A stretch of DNA of 64,000 nt from Mesodorylaimus sp. YZB2_4 (GCA_030248295.1 JASANH010000938.1:930001-994000), one strand, 5' to 3'; shown: positions 36,711 to 48,728, numbered from the stretch's first letter. Notes: generated by a model from the letters alone, not told the origin. A program made the numbers and translations.

Positions 36711-36802
36711 GTCGGCAACCTAGGACAGATTTGACCTCTTGATTTGATACATTAGTTGGCAACTCTGGACGGTTGGCAACCTTGGACATACGGCAACCTA
36801 GG
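36711..36802. repeat. GGCAACCTAGGACA short repeat cluster
   Basis: Four imperfect copies of TTGGCAACCTNGGACA within 92 bases. A second local repeat, GGCTGGCGCGTCATCA, occurs twice at about 36908 and 36947. The surrounding region, 35958-38665, has no recognisable gene. Confidence 0.6.
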
Positions 36803-37639
36803 ATACTACGGAGTGGACTGGGCGATGCTATTGCACTTTCCTGACACGAGCCCTCATCGAAACACTCTGATGCAACAGCCTCATCTACCTCACACAAGCA
36901 TTTTAGGTTGGCGCGTCATCAGGCTGGCTGGCTGGCAATCAATCAGGCTGGCGCGTCATCATCTAGAAGTGCAGAATTCGAGAAGAGTTTTGAACTACAG
37001 TAGTTAGTCATCAGGGCGTTGATAACTTTATTCTTTGTCAGCTGTGAAAATAACGAGCAGAATGGTGTCATGAGCTCAAGGATCAGAGCCCTCATGATGC
37101 TCTACAGTGCGCTAGAAACTTACAGCTTCCCCATTTGAGGGGCATCCGGCTGGCTTCCTGAGACAATGTCGAGTGGGCTCTGAACCATGCCGGTGGTACC
37201 GTCTACTTGATCCCCCCGGAGGTAGTACTTGGACGATAATGGGTAAGTAGCCCATGGCCAGGACAGCAAGGATGTACTTAGATTTATCCAATGTCTGTGT
37301 TAATTTTGATTACGTTTTACTGATATCTTATACGCTTAGGAGTGCTCTCGAGCAGATACAGACGCGAAGAAAAGTTTCCACATTACGATTGGCAATAGGA
37401 GAGGGTTTATTTATACAAATCGAGTTAAGTTGCCAGGGATTTAAAAGAGCTCTATGAATGGATGGAACTCTCGCACCATTGCGGCGCCAGGTTAAGGCTG
37501 TTGTGGGCCCAGCGCGCCAGTGAGAATTCTGAGGCCCCCGTTGATAGAAGAGGGCGGCCTGGACAAATATCCATAGTTCTTCTCCAGTCTTACGATTAGC
37601 AGACCGACGGCTATTTTAGTATTTTGGTGGTTAACCTCA

Positions 37640-37740
37640 ACGTTGGGCCTCTGCTCGTAGTGGAACACTGGAGGATGAAGAGACGCATTATGCAAGAAAT
37701 GATTTACCTGGCCGCGAGCGGAACACTCGCCCACTTGCGG
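37640..37740 (-). repeat. short tRNA-like SINE, minus-strand copy
   Basis: Matches 4430-4500: GAGGATGAAGAGACGCATT, AAGAAATGATTTACC, GGCCGCGAG and AACACTCGCCCAC. It belongs to the same family as 4396-4510. Confidence 0.5.
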
Positions 37741-38665
37741 AGTCGGGATTGCTGAGCAGGAAGTGTAAAATTAGCTGCGAGGGAATGTAGAGGTATTGAC
37801 TAGCCTGGACTGGTTCTTGATTTGAATTGATAACCTGAGCATTAAGCTCAGGGCGAATTACATGTACAGTACAGTGAATGGTTTATAACCCACAGAAAAA
37901 TGATATACCACACAGGTAGTGTAGAGCACGGACGCGAAATCCAACCCAGCACCGGGGCTATTGAAGGCACCAAAATGGGTAAAAAATGACTCAGATGGGT
38001 GGAAACAGCTGCTAGCCCTTACAAGGGATATTAGCACTAGGCAAGCAGCTAAAGATGGTCAAAAATTATCGAACGGCTCGCAGTGTACCTTTGCTATTGT
38101 GCATGCGGCGAAGGGCTGCTAGTCCTACACATGAGTCGGATAGCGCACCACTGCTCACGATCAGCGCTACGAGTATCTTGCAGAAGCGGCGCACGTTCTC
38201 TCTTCCCTGCGTGTTCCGTCACCAACAAAGCATATGTTCAAGCGGCTAATCTCTTTCATTCAGTTTCTTGCAGCCTTAGCACCTGGCCGTGTTCCTCGCT
38301 CGCTGGATCAGCCTGCTTTCTTTGCCGTGAAACCGGATCTTACGTCATTTGGAGAAGAAAATTTTGCGGGCAAGCTGTTTAGAGAGAAGTCAGAGTCGTT
38401 TCTAGCTACTCATTGCTTTTTGATGCACTCGCATAAGGTTTTGGAAACGAGCTAGCCTCGACTGCGTGATGACGTTAGGAGGCAGCCCAGAGCGCTTCAA
38501 AGAGAGTCGGAAGCTGAGGCGTGCTAGTCGGCAACGAAGGTTAAACTGGAAACGTAGTAGAGCGAAGTAAGCCTCGACCAAAGTACTTAGTTTGGGCTGG
38601 AGATTTGTGAGGAGTCGTTTTTATATTCTAGGACTGATCTTTTGTGATTTTCCGAATCCGTAAAC

Positions 38666-39566
38666 ATGAGTTCAGCCATCGAGAACAAGAATGTACGTCA
38701 ATGTCGTCGAAGTCTGTCCAGTTCGAATTTTTCCAACGCTATTTTGAAAACGCCGGGAAGCGAAATCCATTACGATGACTTAGTCCACAGGTAAGTCCTT
38801 TTAGAGTGACGGAAAATTCAGTGAAGTGGTGAGAAGGGAAGATGCTGTATGCTGTAAGTTACATGCAGGGGTGGCCAAGGGTCCTTGACTCACGAAAGCA
38901 ATCAAGGCTGTCAACATCGAGTTTTGTCCCTAAAATATTGTACATATGGGCGATATCTTATGACATATCACGGAGCCCTAATTCGTGCTGACATACAGTA
39001 ACCCTTTGATAAGTATGGGTACAGAGGTATCAACTGGCGTATGTCATCAACACGTGACCCTTTGACTGCATTTCAGAGTCTATTCGTCGGCTCGCGAGGT
39101 AGTCCCACCGATTCCGCGAGTGCACAGCGCCTCGTACATTTCCCCCATGCCATCTCAACCATACTCGGCCCTGACCCACCCGATGTACGACCAACCATCC
39201 GGACGGCACTACGAGTCGTTCGCACCAGGAGGATGGGCTGGACCGATCTATCAATACATGCATCAAACTGAACGTCGTCATTACAATCCCGAATTGCCCG
39301 GCCGCGTTCAACCGTCATACAGACACAGGAGCCAAGAGTACTTGCGCGCCGCCCGAGCCACGGCCTATCACCCCGCCAGCAAGTCCATTGATTACTACCA
39401 AACTGACTTGGACCGCGCCGTGGACAGTCACCGACGATGGAGCCTGGGAGTGGTCTCCACTCACCCCTACTATCGAGACTACTTCGGTAACTCTGGCCTC
39501 CGCCATTTCGCCGGCTATCGACCCCGACACGTCCAACACTACTTACGCGCTGTATGGATTAGCTGA
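38666..39566 (+). CDS. unrecognised Tyr/Arg/His-rich protein
   Basis: Two exons, 38666-38790 and 39077-39566, join in phase (AG|GTAAG to CAG|A) to 204 aa. The first exon reads RRSLSSSNFSNAILKTPGSE with a putative Ser/Thr phosphorylation-rich head. The second begins VYSSAREVVPPIPRVHSASY and is rich in Tyr, His and Arg: HYNPELPGR, SKSIDYYQTDLDRAVDSHRR, HPYYRDYFG, YRPRHVQHYLRAVWIS at the end. There is no signal peptide or membrane segment. I do not recognise the family. The composition resembles short cytoskeletal or sarcomere-associated proteins, but that is only an impression. The clean splice junction and ATG support a real gene. Confidence 0.72.
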
Positions 39567-40674
39567 AACGGATTTTGAAGACACGAACGATGTACTCTGT
39601 AGTCGGATTGAGCTAGTGATTCCAGTGAGACTGGCTTGGACACACGTCTTTGAGCTGATAGTCATGCTGTTGCCCCTTTCGGGCGACTGGCATAGTAGTG
39701 CTGGCTAGTCTAGACTGTGATTAGTGCCTCCTTGTTGATATGTCATACACCGCATTTATGTTCTTCATGCACTACTGCCAAGAACGATGGTGGTTTAGGT
39801 TGACGGGCGGGTCTGCTCGTAAATGTACCACCCACTCACACTTTTTGGTCCAGCCCACCCAGCGTAAGCAAAACGAGCATGAATTTGCCAGTATCCTCTG
39901 AAAGAACATTCCCAAAATTGAAACCGATGCGAGTGGGCATGGACACGTTCTTGGGCTATAAATACGATAATTCTACTTAAACTAGGCCAGTAGATGGGCA
40001 GAGGCGGCAGATGGGCCTGGAGTCGTGATTTCGAGCTCCACTTACTTCCATGATGTTAGTCTTGACTTTGTTGCTGAAGCAGGCAACATCCTCCGCCAGC
40101 CATGCAGGCAGGCAGAGAATGTTCGAATGCAGAGAAAGTGAAAACTGGACAATCGAGACGTTTCGTGCACGCCCTTGCGTACTCGATAATTATTAGAGCA
40201 CAGTGACGAGTCCTCAATGGCCAGCCTTGGACAAAATAAGAATCGGATTTATATTTTTATACTCAAACACACCCTTTCTTGATTCACTTTCTTCTTTTTC
40301 ATCTTAGTGGTGGCATAAATTTGAACTTGGCCCTCTTGTGCATTTTCAAATTCAGGTCGAATTTTTCTGAGCCATTTTTGACGCCAGGTAAAAACATAAT
40401 CGCTAATTATGTAGCGAATGACCTCAAAATGCTAAGAGTTATATTTTTGGTGCGACGTGGGCGTGGTAATGCAATTTCGCCCCCCCACAGGCTAAATAGG
40501 TCCGTCGGGTGAGCAAGGATTTATGGCCTCGAACTGAGTGTGTGTCACTTACAGTCAGCAAGTACTTAGAATTGCATGACTAGACATGTGTTCACCTCAC
40601 TTTTTGACTTGGGCCTGATGGTTTTGGTGGCTGAATTGATAAACGCGACTGCCTTCTTTTTAGGAAACAGAAGG
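39567..40674. other. intergenic, no gene recognised
   Basis: It separates the Tyr-rich gene from the vWA gene. It should contain the vWA promoter; no distinct motif was identified. Confidence 0.4.
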
Positions 40675-41997
40675 ATGGGGCAACGCGGATTCGGGACCTT
40701 TTTCCTGGTAAGATTTGACACCGTACTGCATATGGGAAATAAGAATGCGGTCTTTGCAGGTGATGTGCCTGGCTTATGCCTGTGCCGATCCGTCGATCGA
40801 TAGCCAGCGTAAGTGATGTAGCCTTGCGCAAACAGCTGGATAGGGTAGGGGCCCATGGATGTGTGGAGACGTGACGGCCCCTTCTTGAGAGGCCGGACGA
40901 ATGGGCCCAAGGGTAGAGTGGTCTGGTCAGGTGTCCTAAATAATAAGTCACATTCTCGTTTAGCCGTTTGCTTATCTGGGAAGCTAGACCTCGTCCTCGT
41001 GGTTGACGTATCCGGCAGCAATGAACTTCGATTCGAGGCTCATCGTGACGCTGCTTTGGAAGTCGCGCGTTCCCTGCCGATTAGTTGGGACAAAGCGATC
41101 ATCGCTGTCATTCAGTACAGTAAGCTGGCCATTATGAAACTGCAGTTCGGCTCCAGCGAAACCCCAGAAATCATCAACGAAACCATTTCCACCTTGGAAT
41201 GGACTGGAGGTGTGGCCTTGGGTGCCGAGGCTATGGACTTGGCCATGATACAGTTCCGTCGATCCAGAAACGATGCTACCCGAGTCATCGTCCTGTTCAG
41301 CGATGGCAACTCATTGAATAGTTGGTCCGAAGTGCTGGCCACGGCTGAACGATTGCGCTATTCTAAAGCCAAAATCTTCGCCGTTTCTTTGGGAGGTGGC
41401 ACATACGAACCTGAACTGAAAGCCTACATCGGGGACTCGAATGGTACCATCATCCGAAGCCACAGTGAGTTGGCCTCGCTCAAGAAGGAATTACTCGGGT
41501 ACACTGTGCCCGCTTGTCGCAGTGCTCACTCTCCTTCCTTTGAATCAAAATTCGAATCCAAAAATGTCGAGGATAGAGGACATGCATCGAGCGAAAAGGA
41601 GGAGAAACCGGAAGAAGACATCAATGAGCATGGCAAAATGACTAATGCTACTTCGTCGTCAGAAAACAAGCCGTTTGTGGCTTTCCCGAAAAAGACTACG
41701 CGCAAGGCCACTACCAAGACCACGAAGAGAACCACGCATCGTGCTACTACGATCAAGACAACTGCCCATGTGACTCACAAGCCAACAGTCGGTGGTACCC
41801 ATACTCCAACTGGCACTGCTGCACCTGCTCACACGGGTACCCCAACTGCTACTGCAACAGCTGCCGATGCTAAGACCCGAAAACATACGTCTCCCCCAAC
41901 GACCCACACGCCCACTCCAAAGACCACAACAGAAGTATTCGATCCAGTCGCTCGTCAAGAGGCTATCGAAAAGATGATTGATAAAACAGCGCACTAA
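40675..41997 (+). CDS. secreted von Willebrand factor A domain protein with Thr-rich tail
   Basis: Three exons, 40675-40707, 40760-40808 and 40964-41997, join in phase to 371 aa. The two tiny first exons supply a signal peptide (MGQRGFGTFFLVMCLAYACA). One vWA domain follows, about residues 30-210: LDLVLVVDVSGS carries the MIDAS DxSxS motif, with TRVIVLFSDGNS and AKIFAVSLGGGTYEPELKAY later in the fold. After residue 215 there is an acidic Lys/Glu stretch and then a mucin-like Thr/Pro/Lys-rich region (KTTRKATTKTTKRTTHRATT, TPTATATAADAKT). There is no membrane anchor. The likely role is an extracellular adhesion or matrix protein binding ligand through a divalent metal. The long frame from 40855 is intron read-through; the acceptor at 40963 sets the true exon. 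An AATAAA lies at 42090-42095, about 95 bases after the stop. Confidence 0.9.
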
Positions 41998-42089
41998 ACA
42001 AGCTTGTTGCTTTGCTTCCAGGTACTGTATGCTCATTATAGGCTCCGGCTGTCCTGCATTAGACACTTGGACACTTTCCATTTAGCATA

Positions 42090-42095
42090 AATAAA
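42090..42095 (+). promoter_or_regulatory. polyadenylation signal of the vWA gene
   Basis: AATAAA 93 bases downstream of the vWA stop codon and about 95 bases before the end of the convergent PLA2-like gene. Its position suits 3' end formation of the vWA transcript. Confidence 0.5.
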
Positions 42096-42190
42096 TATGA
42101 AGCAAAAAAGGGTACATTGACAATGCAAGCGTGTGTGTGTAGCGGTTAGTACCCGTACCAGTCTTTGTCCTACCGATCTCCCATCACATC

Positions 42191-42574
42191 TTATCGGTGC
42201 ACTGTACAATTGGCAAATAATTGATCATCCTTGAACTGACTTTGACCCAACTTGTGAAGAGCCTCTTGGAGAATCTTTGACGTCGATAAACATCGATCCA
42301 GACAAGAATTAGTTTCGCTGGCATTCTTCGCACCCAGTTTGTGTTGGCATAACTTGTTGATTTTGTTTCCTATCTCTTCATCACATTCCCTCTGTTTCCG
42401 CCCACACGTTCCATAACAATGGTTGTGACTCCCGCAAGGCACGCCCAAATCTAATTTCACTCCACAGAATTCTACTTGCTCGGGAAGAAATCGACACACA
42501 TCCTCACTATCGAACAGAATGGCCGTGGCCAAAACGGGGAGGACCCGTACGAGCGTACCGAATGTGCTGTTCAT
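42191..42574 (-). CDS. small secreted phospholipase A2-like protein
   Basis: Single exon, ATG 42574 to TAA 42191, 127 aa. The N-terminus is a signal-peptide-like hydrophobic stretch (LVRVLPVLATAILF). The core CGSHNHCYGTCGRKQRECD followed by C matches the HD-x-CYGTCG-x(4-6)-CD segment of the conodipine/group XII-like PLA2 superfamily, with the histidine retained. The residue after it, the family's calcium-binding Asp, is Asn here (codon 42422-42424), so catalysis is probably weak or lost. About ten cysteines suggest a disulfide-rich secreted fold. Secreted PLA2s cleave the sn-2 ester of phospholipids; a non-enzymatic, binding-only role is possible here. It is convergent with the vWA gene. An intronless gene of this size is unusual in this window. 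Confidence 0.68.
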   Translation of the reverse strand: MNSTFGTLVRVLPVLATAILFDSEDVCRFLPEQVEFCGVKLDLGVPCGSHNHCYGTCGRKQRECDEEIGNKINKLCQHKLGAKNASETNSCLDRCLSTSKILQEALHKLGQSQFKDDQLFANCTVHR

Positions 42575-45514
42575 AGTTAGGAATAGTCAGATAGGAGAGT
42601 CGTGCTCCAACAATACGATGCTAGGTAGAGGGCATACCATTCAAATGGTGTCTGGAACGATCCACACTTTTATATTCTACAAGCATTCTTCTTGCCATGT
42701 GCGAAAGGGCAGCTTCCCAGAAAGCAAACGGAAAGTGTCTTTTTCTATGAACCATTCTGGTGGGGTTAGTAATTCTTGCACGGTGGGCGATAATGGACTG
42801 TGTATTAGGTGCAGGTGCGCGTTAGTCTGAAGAAGTCAGATCCGAAAAAGCAGACAGCGTGCTGAGCTCGCTCAAAGTGGTGTAACGGTGTGGGTGCTTA
42901 CGCCCACGAAGTAGCCATCTTGAACGCTATTCGAATGCATGACAGTAAAAGACCTTTCATGAGCGCCCAACTAACTAAGCACAACATACATGCACGTGGG
43001 AAACGAGCATGGGTATTTGATGCTTTTTAACCTTATGCTATACAAATAGTACTGGTCAGAGTGGGAGGCAGCGAAAATGGACGCATCTGTATTCCGAGAG
43101 TTCCAGCACAGAATCAAGTCGACTTTCGACGCATATGGCGCATATCCCGCCGTGGTATATCGAATATCTATTTAACAAACTGTCTTAAAGGTTGTGGACG
43201 CGCCGCATAAACAAGAGAGGGTCTCTTTTACCAACAAAATTTTACTTTACCCACCCACGTCAGCGCTGCTTTATGGAAAGCATTTGTGAGATTGGTTGTG
43301 ACATGTGGACCTGTCGTGCCTATACAACAGGTACACAGTTTAATCAGGGATACTCCATGATAAGGTATTATAATCAGACTGTCGACTTCGCAGGAAAGAG
43401 AGTCTTATCTAGAGTAAGTTTGGGCATGCCAGATATGTAACTAGCACTGTGCAGTCATGACACATCCACCCTACTCGTGAGAACTAGCTTTACTGATCAC
43501 ATTGTTGATATGAAGGCGGTTTGCTTTCGTCCACAGTTTCCTGCCGAATACGGGCATATCGATAATGATGTCGTCATAAGCTGGTGGTGTCCAGAGACCT
43601 GAAACCTCCTCCGAGATCGAAAAGTTCCTGCTGCGCTGGGCGAAATATCAAGGCAATGTAAGGGGGAACATAAGATCCAGTTTGTGCGCCATGATAATGA
43701 TACCTGTGTCTGTCGTATTCTTGCTACCTTTGCCCTGTTAGGCCTAAGTCAACATCGGGTACAGGTCATGCTGACTGGTTCCTTTGTCACCCATTGTTTT
43801 GTGAGTTCTTCTGATTACCTTGTGCTGGTATCTTATCGTTAGTTCGTCTCATCGGTGTGCCTCGTACGGTGCGGTCGAGTAAACGGTATCTACATTCGAC
43901 TTGTTGCGAGACACAAGGTCTTACAGCAACAGGGGGCAATAATTCCCAGGGGAGCAATGGGAGGATCAGCTGAAGCCGTAGTAGCAAAGATGCTGGCTGA
44001 TCTGGCATCCCCGGTCTGTCCCATCACCATCGATATGTAGTTGTCGCTTTCAGAAGTAGTCGAAGGCGCTGCATTTGAAAAAGCTGCTTGTCTTTCCTGT
44101 CTATACGTCTAAAGCGCTTTGGAAGTGGTGCAGGGACAATATGATGATGTTTCTGCCTTCGATCTAAAAATCCTGAAGTGGTGAAATCAAGAAAAAGAAA
44201 AAACTAGTCGATTGTGATGCATACCGCTGAATATATTTCCAACAAAGACGAAGCAGGTGACAGCTGCCGAGAGGAGCCAAGGGAACCAATCGATTTCAAG
44301 TATATGCATAATATACAGTATAACATGCCCAGATCAATTTGCCCGACGAGGTGGTGCTCTGAAAAAGATAAAATCTCATAGACTAAAAGATTTATAAGCA
44401 TATCATACCTTTGTTATCTGTGCGTCATCAAAGTTATGGCAGTCCCGGTTCATTTTTCGAACTGCTTGTCGAGTCGACCCAATAACTGTGATAATAAAGC
44501 CCGGTTGCTCTGTGTCAACATAGAGAATAGAGGAACATGCCTCATGACTTACTCGTACATTTGCTGTGCTTGCTGTCAGTTGCTTCTTGTACGGTGATGC
44601 AGCACATCACAAATCTGTACATTTCAAGTAAAGACAGGGTCTTACTTGGAATGTAAGACTTTTAAAAACGGTATTCCAAAACTCTTTATAAGAAACAAAG
44701 CCAGGTTTGTCCTCATCGTCAGTGTATTGTAATTGGCTCTGCGGACATTTACCGCCCCAGGAACGGGGAATCAGATGACTTGGTTTCTTGGGAAAACCTT
44801 GCTCTACTGTTTCCTGTTAAACCAGTCGAACCACTTCTTGTTAGAACTGCCAGGGGCTCCGACATTCTTGAGTACTCCTGTAAATCTCTTAAAGTGCTCA
44901 CAAGCCGTCAACTAATAGCAGTAGGGCGTAGGTAGTTTCTACTAGTAGAAACAATCAGACTTCTGATCGTGAGCTGTCCACCACTCGACCGAACGTGCAG
45001 TGTCTGTTGACAGTCACAATCATGCTTTCCAATAGGTTCTTTTTGCATTGCGCTCTTTCTTAAACTTCGAGTAAGCATTTTATGGTCATTAGGTCAGCCA
45101 TTGAGGCATTTTGGGATATCAGGAGAAGCTGCAACAGAGCTGGAACACAAAAACCCAGGTCTTTTTAGCCAGTGGCATGATGCTTTCGTATCAGATGACT
45201 TGACACACCTGTGGTTGACTGCACGCGACATATCGTTGGCGCAAAACGTGCCTAATCATTTTTCATTATGTTGAGTACGCTTGAGTTCACTGAAAAGAAT
45301 GAAATGAGAAACTGTAGTGAAAGACATTTGCCAAGCTCAAATAGTCTGCTTTCGAAAAATAATCGATTGTTATCTGTTTGTGCAAGGTCTTATCAATGAT
45401 AAGGTAATACCTTGACGGGTTCACTTTTTTTGGTTTTTACAACGTGAGCAATGCACACGAGTATTCAGAGATAGGATACAAAAATAAGACACGAGTACGA
45501 AGAGCACGCCATGG
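42575..45514. other. intergenic, nothing supported
   Basis: Frames of 60-80 codons at 43192-43440 (no ATG), 43855-44040 and 44204-44401 lack domains and splice support. The Ala/Ser/Pro-rich minus frame near 43880-44066 is the most gene-like but remains unproven. Confidence 0.4.
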
Positions 45515-46096
45515 CTATCTTTCATAAACCCTCACAATGCTTTGATACGGAGGCGGATTAGTAGGCTCGTCTGCACTTGCCTGAGGGGGCCTGTAGCTGT
45601 CAGTTATGACCTTGTCGTATGACGGTGGCAGGTCCGTTACAGTTAAAGCTTGCGGATGCCCTGATGTTCCCTCCATCAGGAAAGGTGAAGGGTCTGCCGT
45701 TAATGTAATGGGTGCAATATCAAGCACCACGGGGCGAGATCGCTCGTGCGGAGAGGAAATATTGGTCGATGAAGTGATCGTAAAGATTCTGTGTGGCCTC
45801 CCTTCTCCTCTTCTCCCTGCATCGTTGCTGGAATACATCATCGAAGTTGGGTGATGCCCTCGTCTGCGACCAGGAAGAGGAGCTGAGACTGGTCTTGCCT
45901 GAAGGCGCGATTTATCTGGAAGAATAAAAAGGCGTCAAAAACCAATCAAAACTGTACATGCTGCTTTAATACCATTGCAGAGAATTGACCAACAAATTTT
46001 TAGGCACACAACGAAAAGAACAGGCAGAATACCAACCAGAATCAAAAGCGGCAAAGGAATATCATTAGCAGAATATGTCATGAAGACAAACTCCAT
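45515..46096 (-). CDS. single-pass membrane protein with two PY motifs (paralog 1)
   Basis: Exons 46096-45973 and 45915-45515 join in phase to 174 aa. A very short N-terminus leads straight into a hydrophobic segment (LPLLILVGILPVLFVVCL, about residues 12-30), then KICWSILCN. The rest is a cytoplasmic-looking tail with Arg-rich patches and, near the end, DLPPSYDKVI and NPPPYQSIVRVYER. PPxY motifs bind WW domains, classically of NEDD4-family ubiquitin ligases. Short membrane proteins with a PPxY tail act as ligase adaptors in several animals. The same arrangement, including DLPP(S/D)Y about 30 residues before NPPPY, occurs in the neighbour at 47123-47859. Start: ATG 46096, as the upstream frame has no ATG. 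Confidence 0.75.
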
Positions 46097-47122
46097 CGAT
46101 AGATGCAGGGTCAAGGGAGAGAGCACACTATGACGACGGCTTCGACAGATACGTTACTTTTATTAGCTTCCAAGTTTCAGCCACCCCCACACAAGAACTG
46201 CGTCACTGTTAAAAGGCTTTTTGCGCAGCACAGATAACCGCTCGTGTGACAAACTTAGCGTCAACACGAGTTGCCAGTGTGTTAGCCTAACCAGAGTCAT
46301 CGTTCCTCATATACACTCCGAAGCGTCCATACTGTCTTGCATATCATGTGGCATCGCATGAATAATGAAAAGTTTTGGTGATCAACATTGTCCAGCACTG
46401 TTCATCGTGCGCCAGAGTATGCCGTGACGAAAAATTCTCACATTATCTTTGATGAGCTAGACACCAGACATACCTGCAACAGAAGACATAAATATCCGTA
46501 TGTTGTGGAAAGTGCACTGCTTGCGTTTCAAAGTGCAGCATTTGCGTTCAACCATCGGGTGATGGTGAATGGTACATTGTTGAATCTCTGCCAGAAGGGC
46601 GTGGTAATCTTATACAAAGAGGACTGGAGTGGCCGAACGCTATTAAATCGTGGAGCATTACGGTGTGGATCGAAGGATCACGCCACGCCACGGGAGCAGG
46701 AAGCAGAGGGGGAGGGGAATCTCCAGTGGTTAAAACTGGATTATGACAAGCATCGTGTGTAGCGAGCTCACACAGGCAGCGAGAGATACGGATATGGGGC
46801 CGAAGTCTCTGGGACAAAGTACTCTGGCTGTAGGAAGGCAAGTCTCCCGACTACGATATACAACCAGCAGAGGGGTTGATGTCTCCGAGCCAGGACAGTA
46901 TCGACCAAGAATGCTGGCTACACGAGTGGATCGGTTCCGAAATCAAGGTCGCATTGAGTGGTGTGCCATTGCTGTGCAGGCCCAAAACGTCGACATCTCG
47001 CTTGGTTAGTACACCAAAAATGCACTGTGGCTGATACAGCATACTGTAGTTATAATCAAAGAATCACTTTTTGGCATAAAGTTAAAGCATCGTTCGAGTG
47101 CCGTCCAAAACTGTTTCTTGGC
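46097..47122. other. spacer between the two PY-motif genes
   Basis: Upstream of paralog 1 and downstream of paralog 2. The 46388-46762 frame starts without ATG and has no recognisable domain. Confidence 0.4.
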
Positions 47123-47859
47123 TCAAGGCTCTGTTGTGTACACAGCAATGTACGGCGGTGGATTCTTGGCTCGTTCCTCACTATCAGAGTTCTGAGGTCC
47201 ATGCATTTTCATCGCAACCACGGTCCTGTAATCTGGCGGCAGATCAGCCACATCCAAATATCGAGGAAGAGTGGAGTCGTCCACTGGGACTGTGGACAAC
47301 TGTCGGGAGCCGTGAGTCTCCAAGTACCAACTAATGTCGGGCATAAGATCAATTAAACTGATCTCTGGGTCGATGAGGTGTCGCGAAAGGTAATCCTCTG
47401 AAAGGAGAACGTAAGTATGAGTGAAAACGAGAAAAACTGTTTTAAATTGTGGTCGCTGCAAAAGTTTATCACTGTTTGGTACGCCCCAAACTCGGATCTT
47501 ATCATACCCCCAGGATGATTTATGCTTCTCTCGTCGGGACATCCAAGTTTGCTTAATCTGCTTCGTCTTCTCTGTTACATGCTCACCTCTTTTCCTCCGA
47601 ATGCAGGCGCACCCCAGTCGGATCAGTCCAAGCACGAACAAAATACCAATGCAAATGCATATGCCGATCAGTGGTCCGTAAATACTGGTATTTGTGACTG
47701 CAGCGTTCATAGTGTCCAAGGCAATGATGGTACCCTTATTATCCGAGAGTAAATCGATGTAACGACTGCCCGCGACCACGGTTGGCTTATAAACAGGTGT
47801 TAGCCGAGTCGGAAATGCGTCATTACAAGCAAGGATCGTTTGCAAGCATTGAAGGCGAG
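47123..47859 (-). CDS. single-pass membrane protein with two PY motifs (paralog 2), 5' end incomplete
   Basis: A frame of about 245 codons opens after the acceptor GCGCAG at 47860 and ends at TGA 47123-47125. It starts with a short Cys-containing lumenal part (RLQCLQTILACNDAF), then a membrane segment (YGPLIGICICIGILFVLGLI) with a basic stop-transfer CIRRKRGEH. The cytoplasmic part carries SEDYLSRHL and, at the end, DLPPDYRTVV and NPPPYIAVYTTEP, parallel to the two PY motifs of the gene at 45515-46096. The upstream exon giving the start or signal peptide was not identified. An intron within the tail (GTATGA at about 47512 to CTTTCAG at 47402) is conceivable but would break the frame to the PY motifs, so I keep a single exon. 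Confidence 0.65.
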
Positions 47860-48728
47860 CTGCGCAGTAAGCACAATTAATGACGCCATTGACCCGAATA
47901 CAAAGTATGGACGAGAGATAAGAAGCACGTCACGGAATGGGAGTGTCTGAATCTTATCAACAATGCGTGTTTGTCACAGAGTTGAACAAGTTTTGCTAGT
48001 TGAAGCCGGCTCATATTTAAAGCCGTGTCTTGCTTTGCCGACATTTTGACTCCCTTCTCTGCACAGCACTGATTCGTGCGACGATAGATGATTGTACTCA
48101 TCGTAAAAAGGTTGACCGCAAGACTCCATTAAAGGAGTTTATCTCGACTATTTATTATCCATTTTCTCAAAAATTCATTCTGCCAAAGAGTACATTCAGT
48201 CTTTAACGAGGCTGTAAAAAAGTGTGGTTAGCTGAAGCGTAAAACTCGACCCACTCACTGCTTGAGTGAATATAGGAAAAAGCATGTTGTGGCAGCACTA
48301 TGTTTTCGATTTGGAGGGCTAAAAATGGAGCATGTTTCGAATACGCACTTAATTTTTACAACTGTTGCCCACATGTGCATGAGCAAACAAATGGTGCCAA
48401 CGTGTCTTGGTCACCTGGCCAGGTAGGAGGAAGAGCTATCTAAAAGTGTCCCTCGCAAATCAATGCTGTAACTATGAATCATTGTTCGCACATTCTATTT
48501 TGAGCGTACCTTGCACAAAATACAAAGTAAGTTCGCACGATAGCTCTCCTAATGATTAATATTCTATCGATTAGGGCCGTATTGGCGATGCGCCATGGGC
48601 CTGTTTACTACAAGAAAGGCCGAGTGACCGATGATGACGGCTCGGCGAGTAGACGCAATTTAACAAGCGGACATCCCTCGGGTACTGGGCGCATAGCAAC
48701 CAAGCACTGCTAGGCAAAGAGCAAAGCA

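Noticed and set aside
40855..40963. In-frame N-terminal extension of the vWA frame from ATG 40855
   Set aside because: A good acceptor at 40963 and two upstream micro-exons give a proper signal peptide; the extension is intron sequence.
43192..43440. Cys-containing 82-codon plus frame
   Set aside because: Begins without ATG, no acceptor that fits, and no domain.
46388..47009. Two overlapping plus frames of 88-124 codons
   Set aside because: No ATG at the start of the first, no recognisable domain, and they lie opposite the spacer between two well-supported minus-strand genes.
47402..47512. Possible intron (GTATGA to CTTTCAG) in PY paralog 2
   Set aside because: Removing it shifts the frame to an early stop and loses both PY motifs that match paralog 1.
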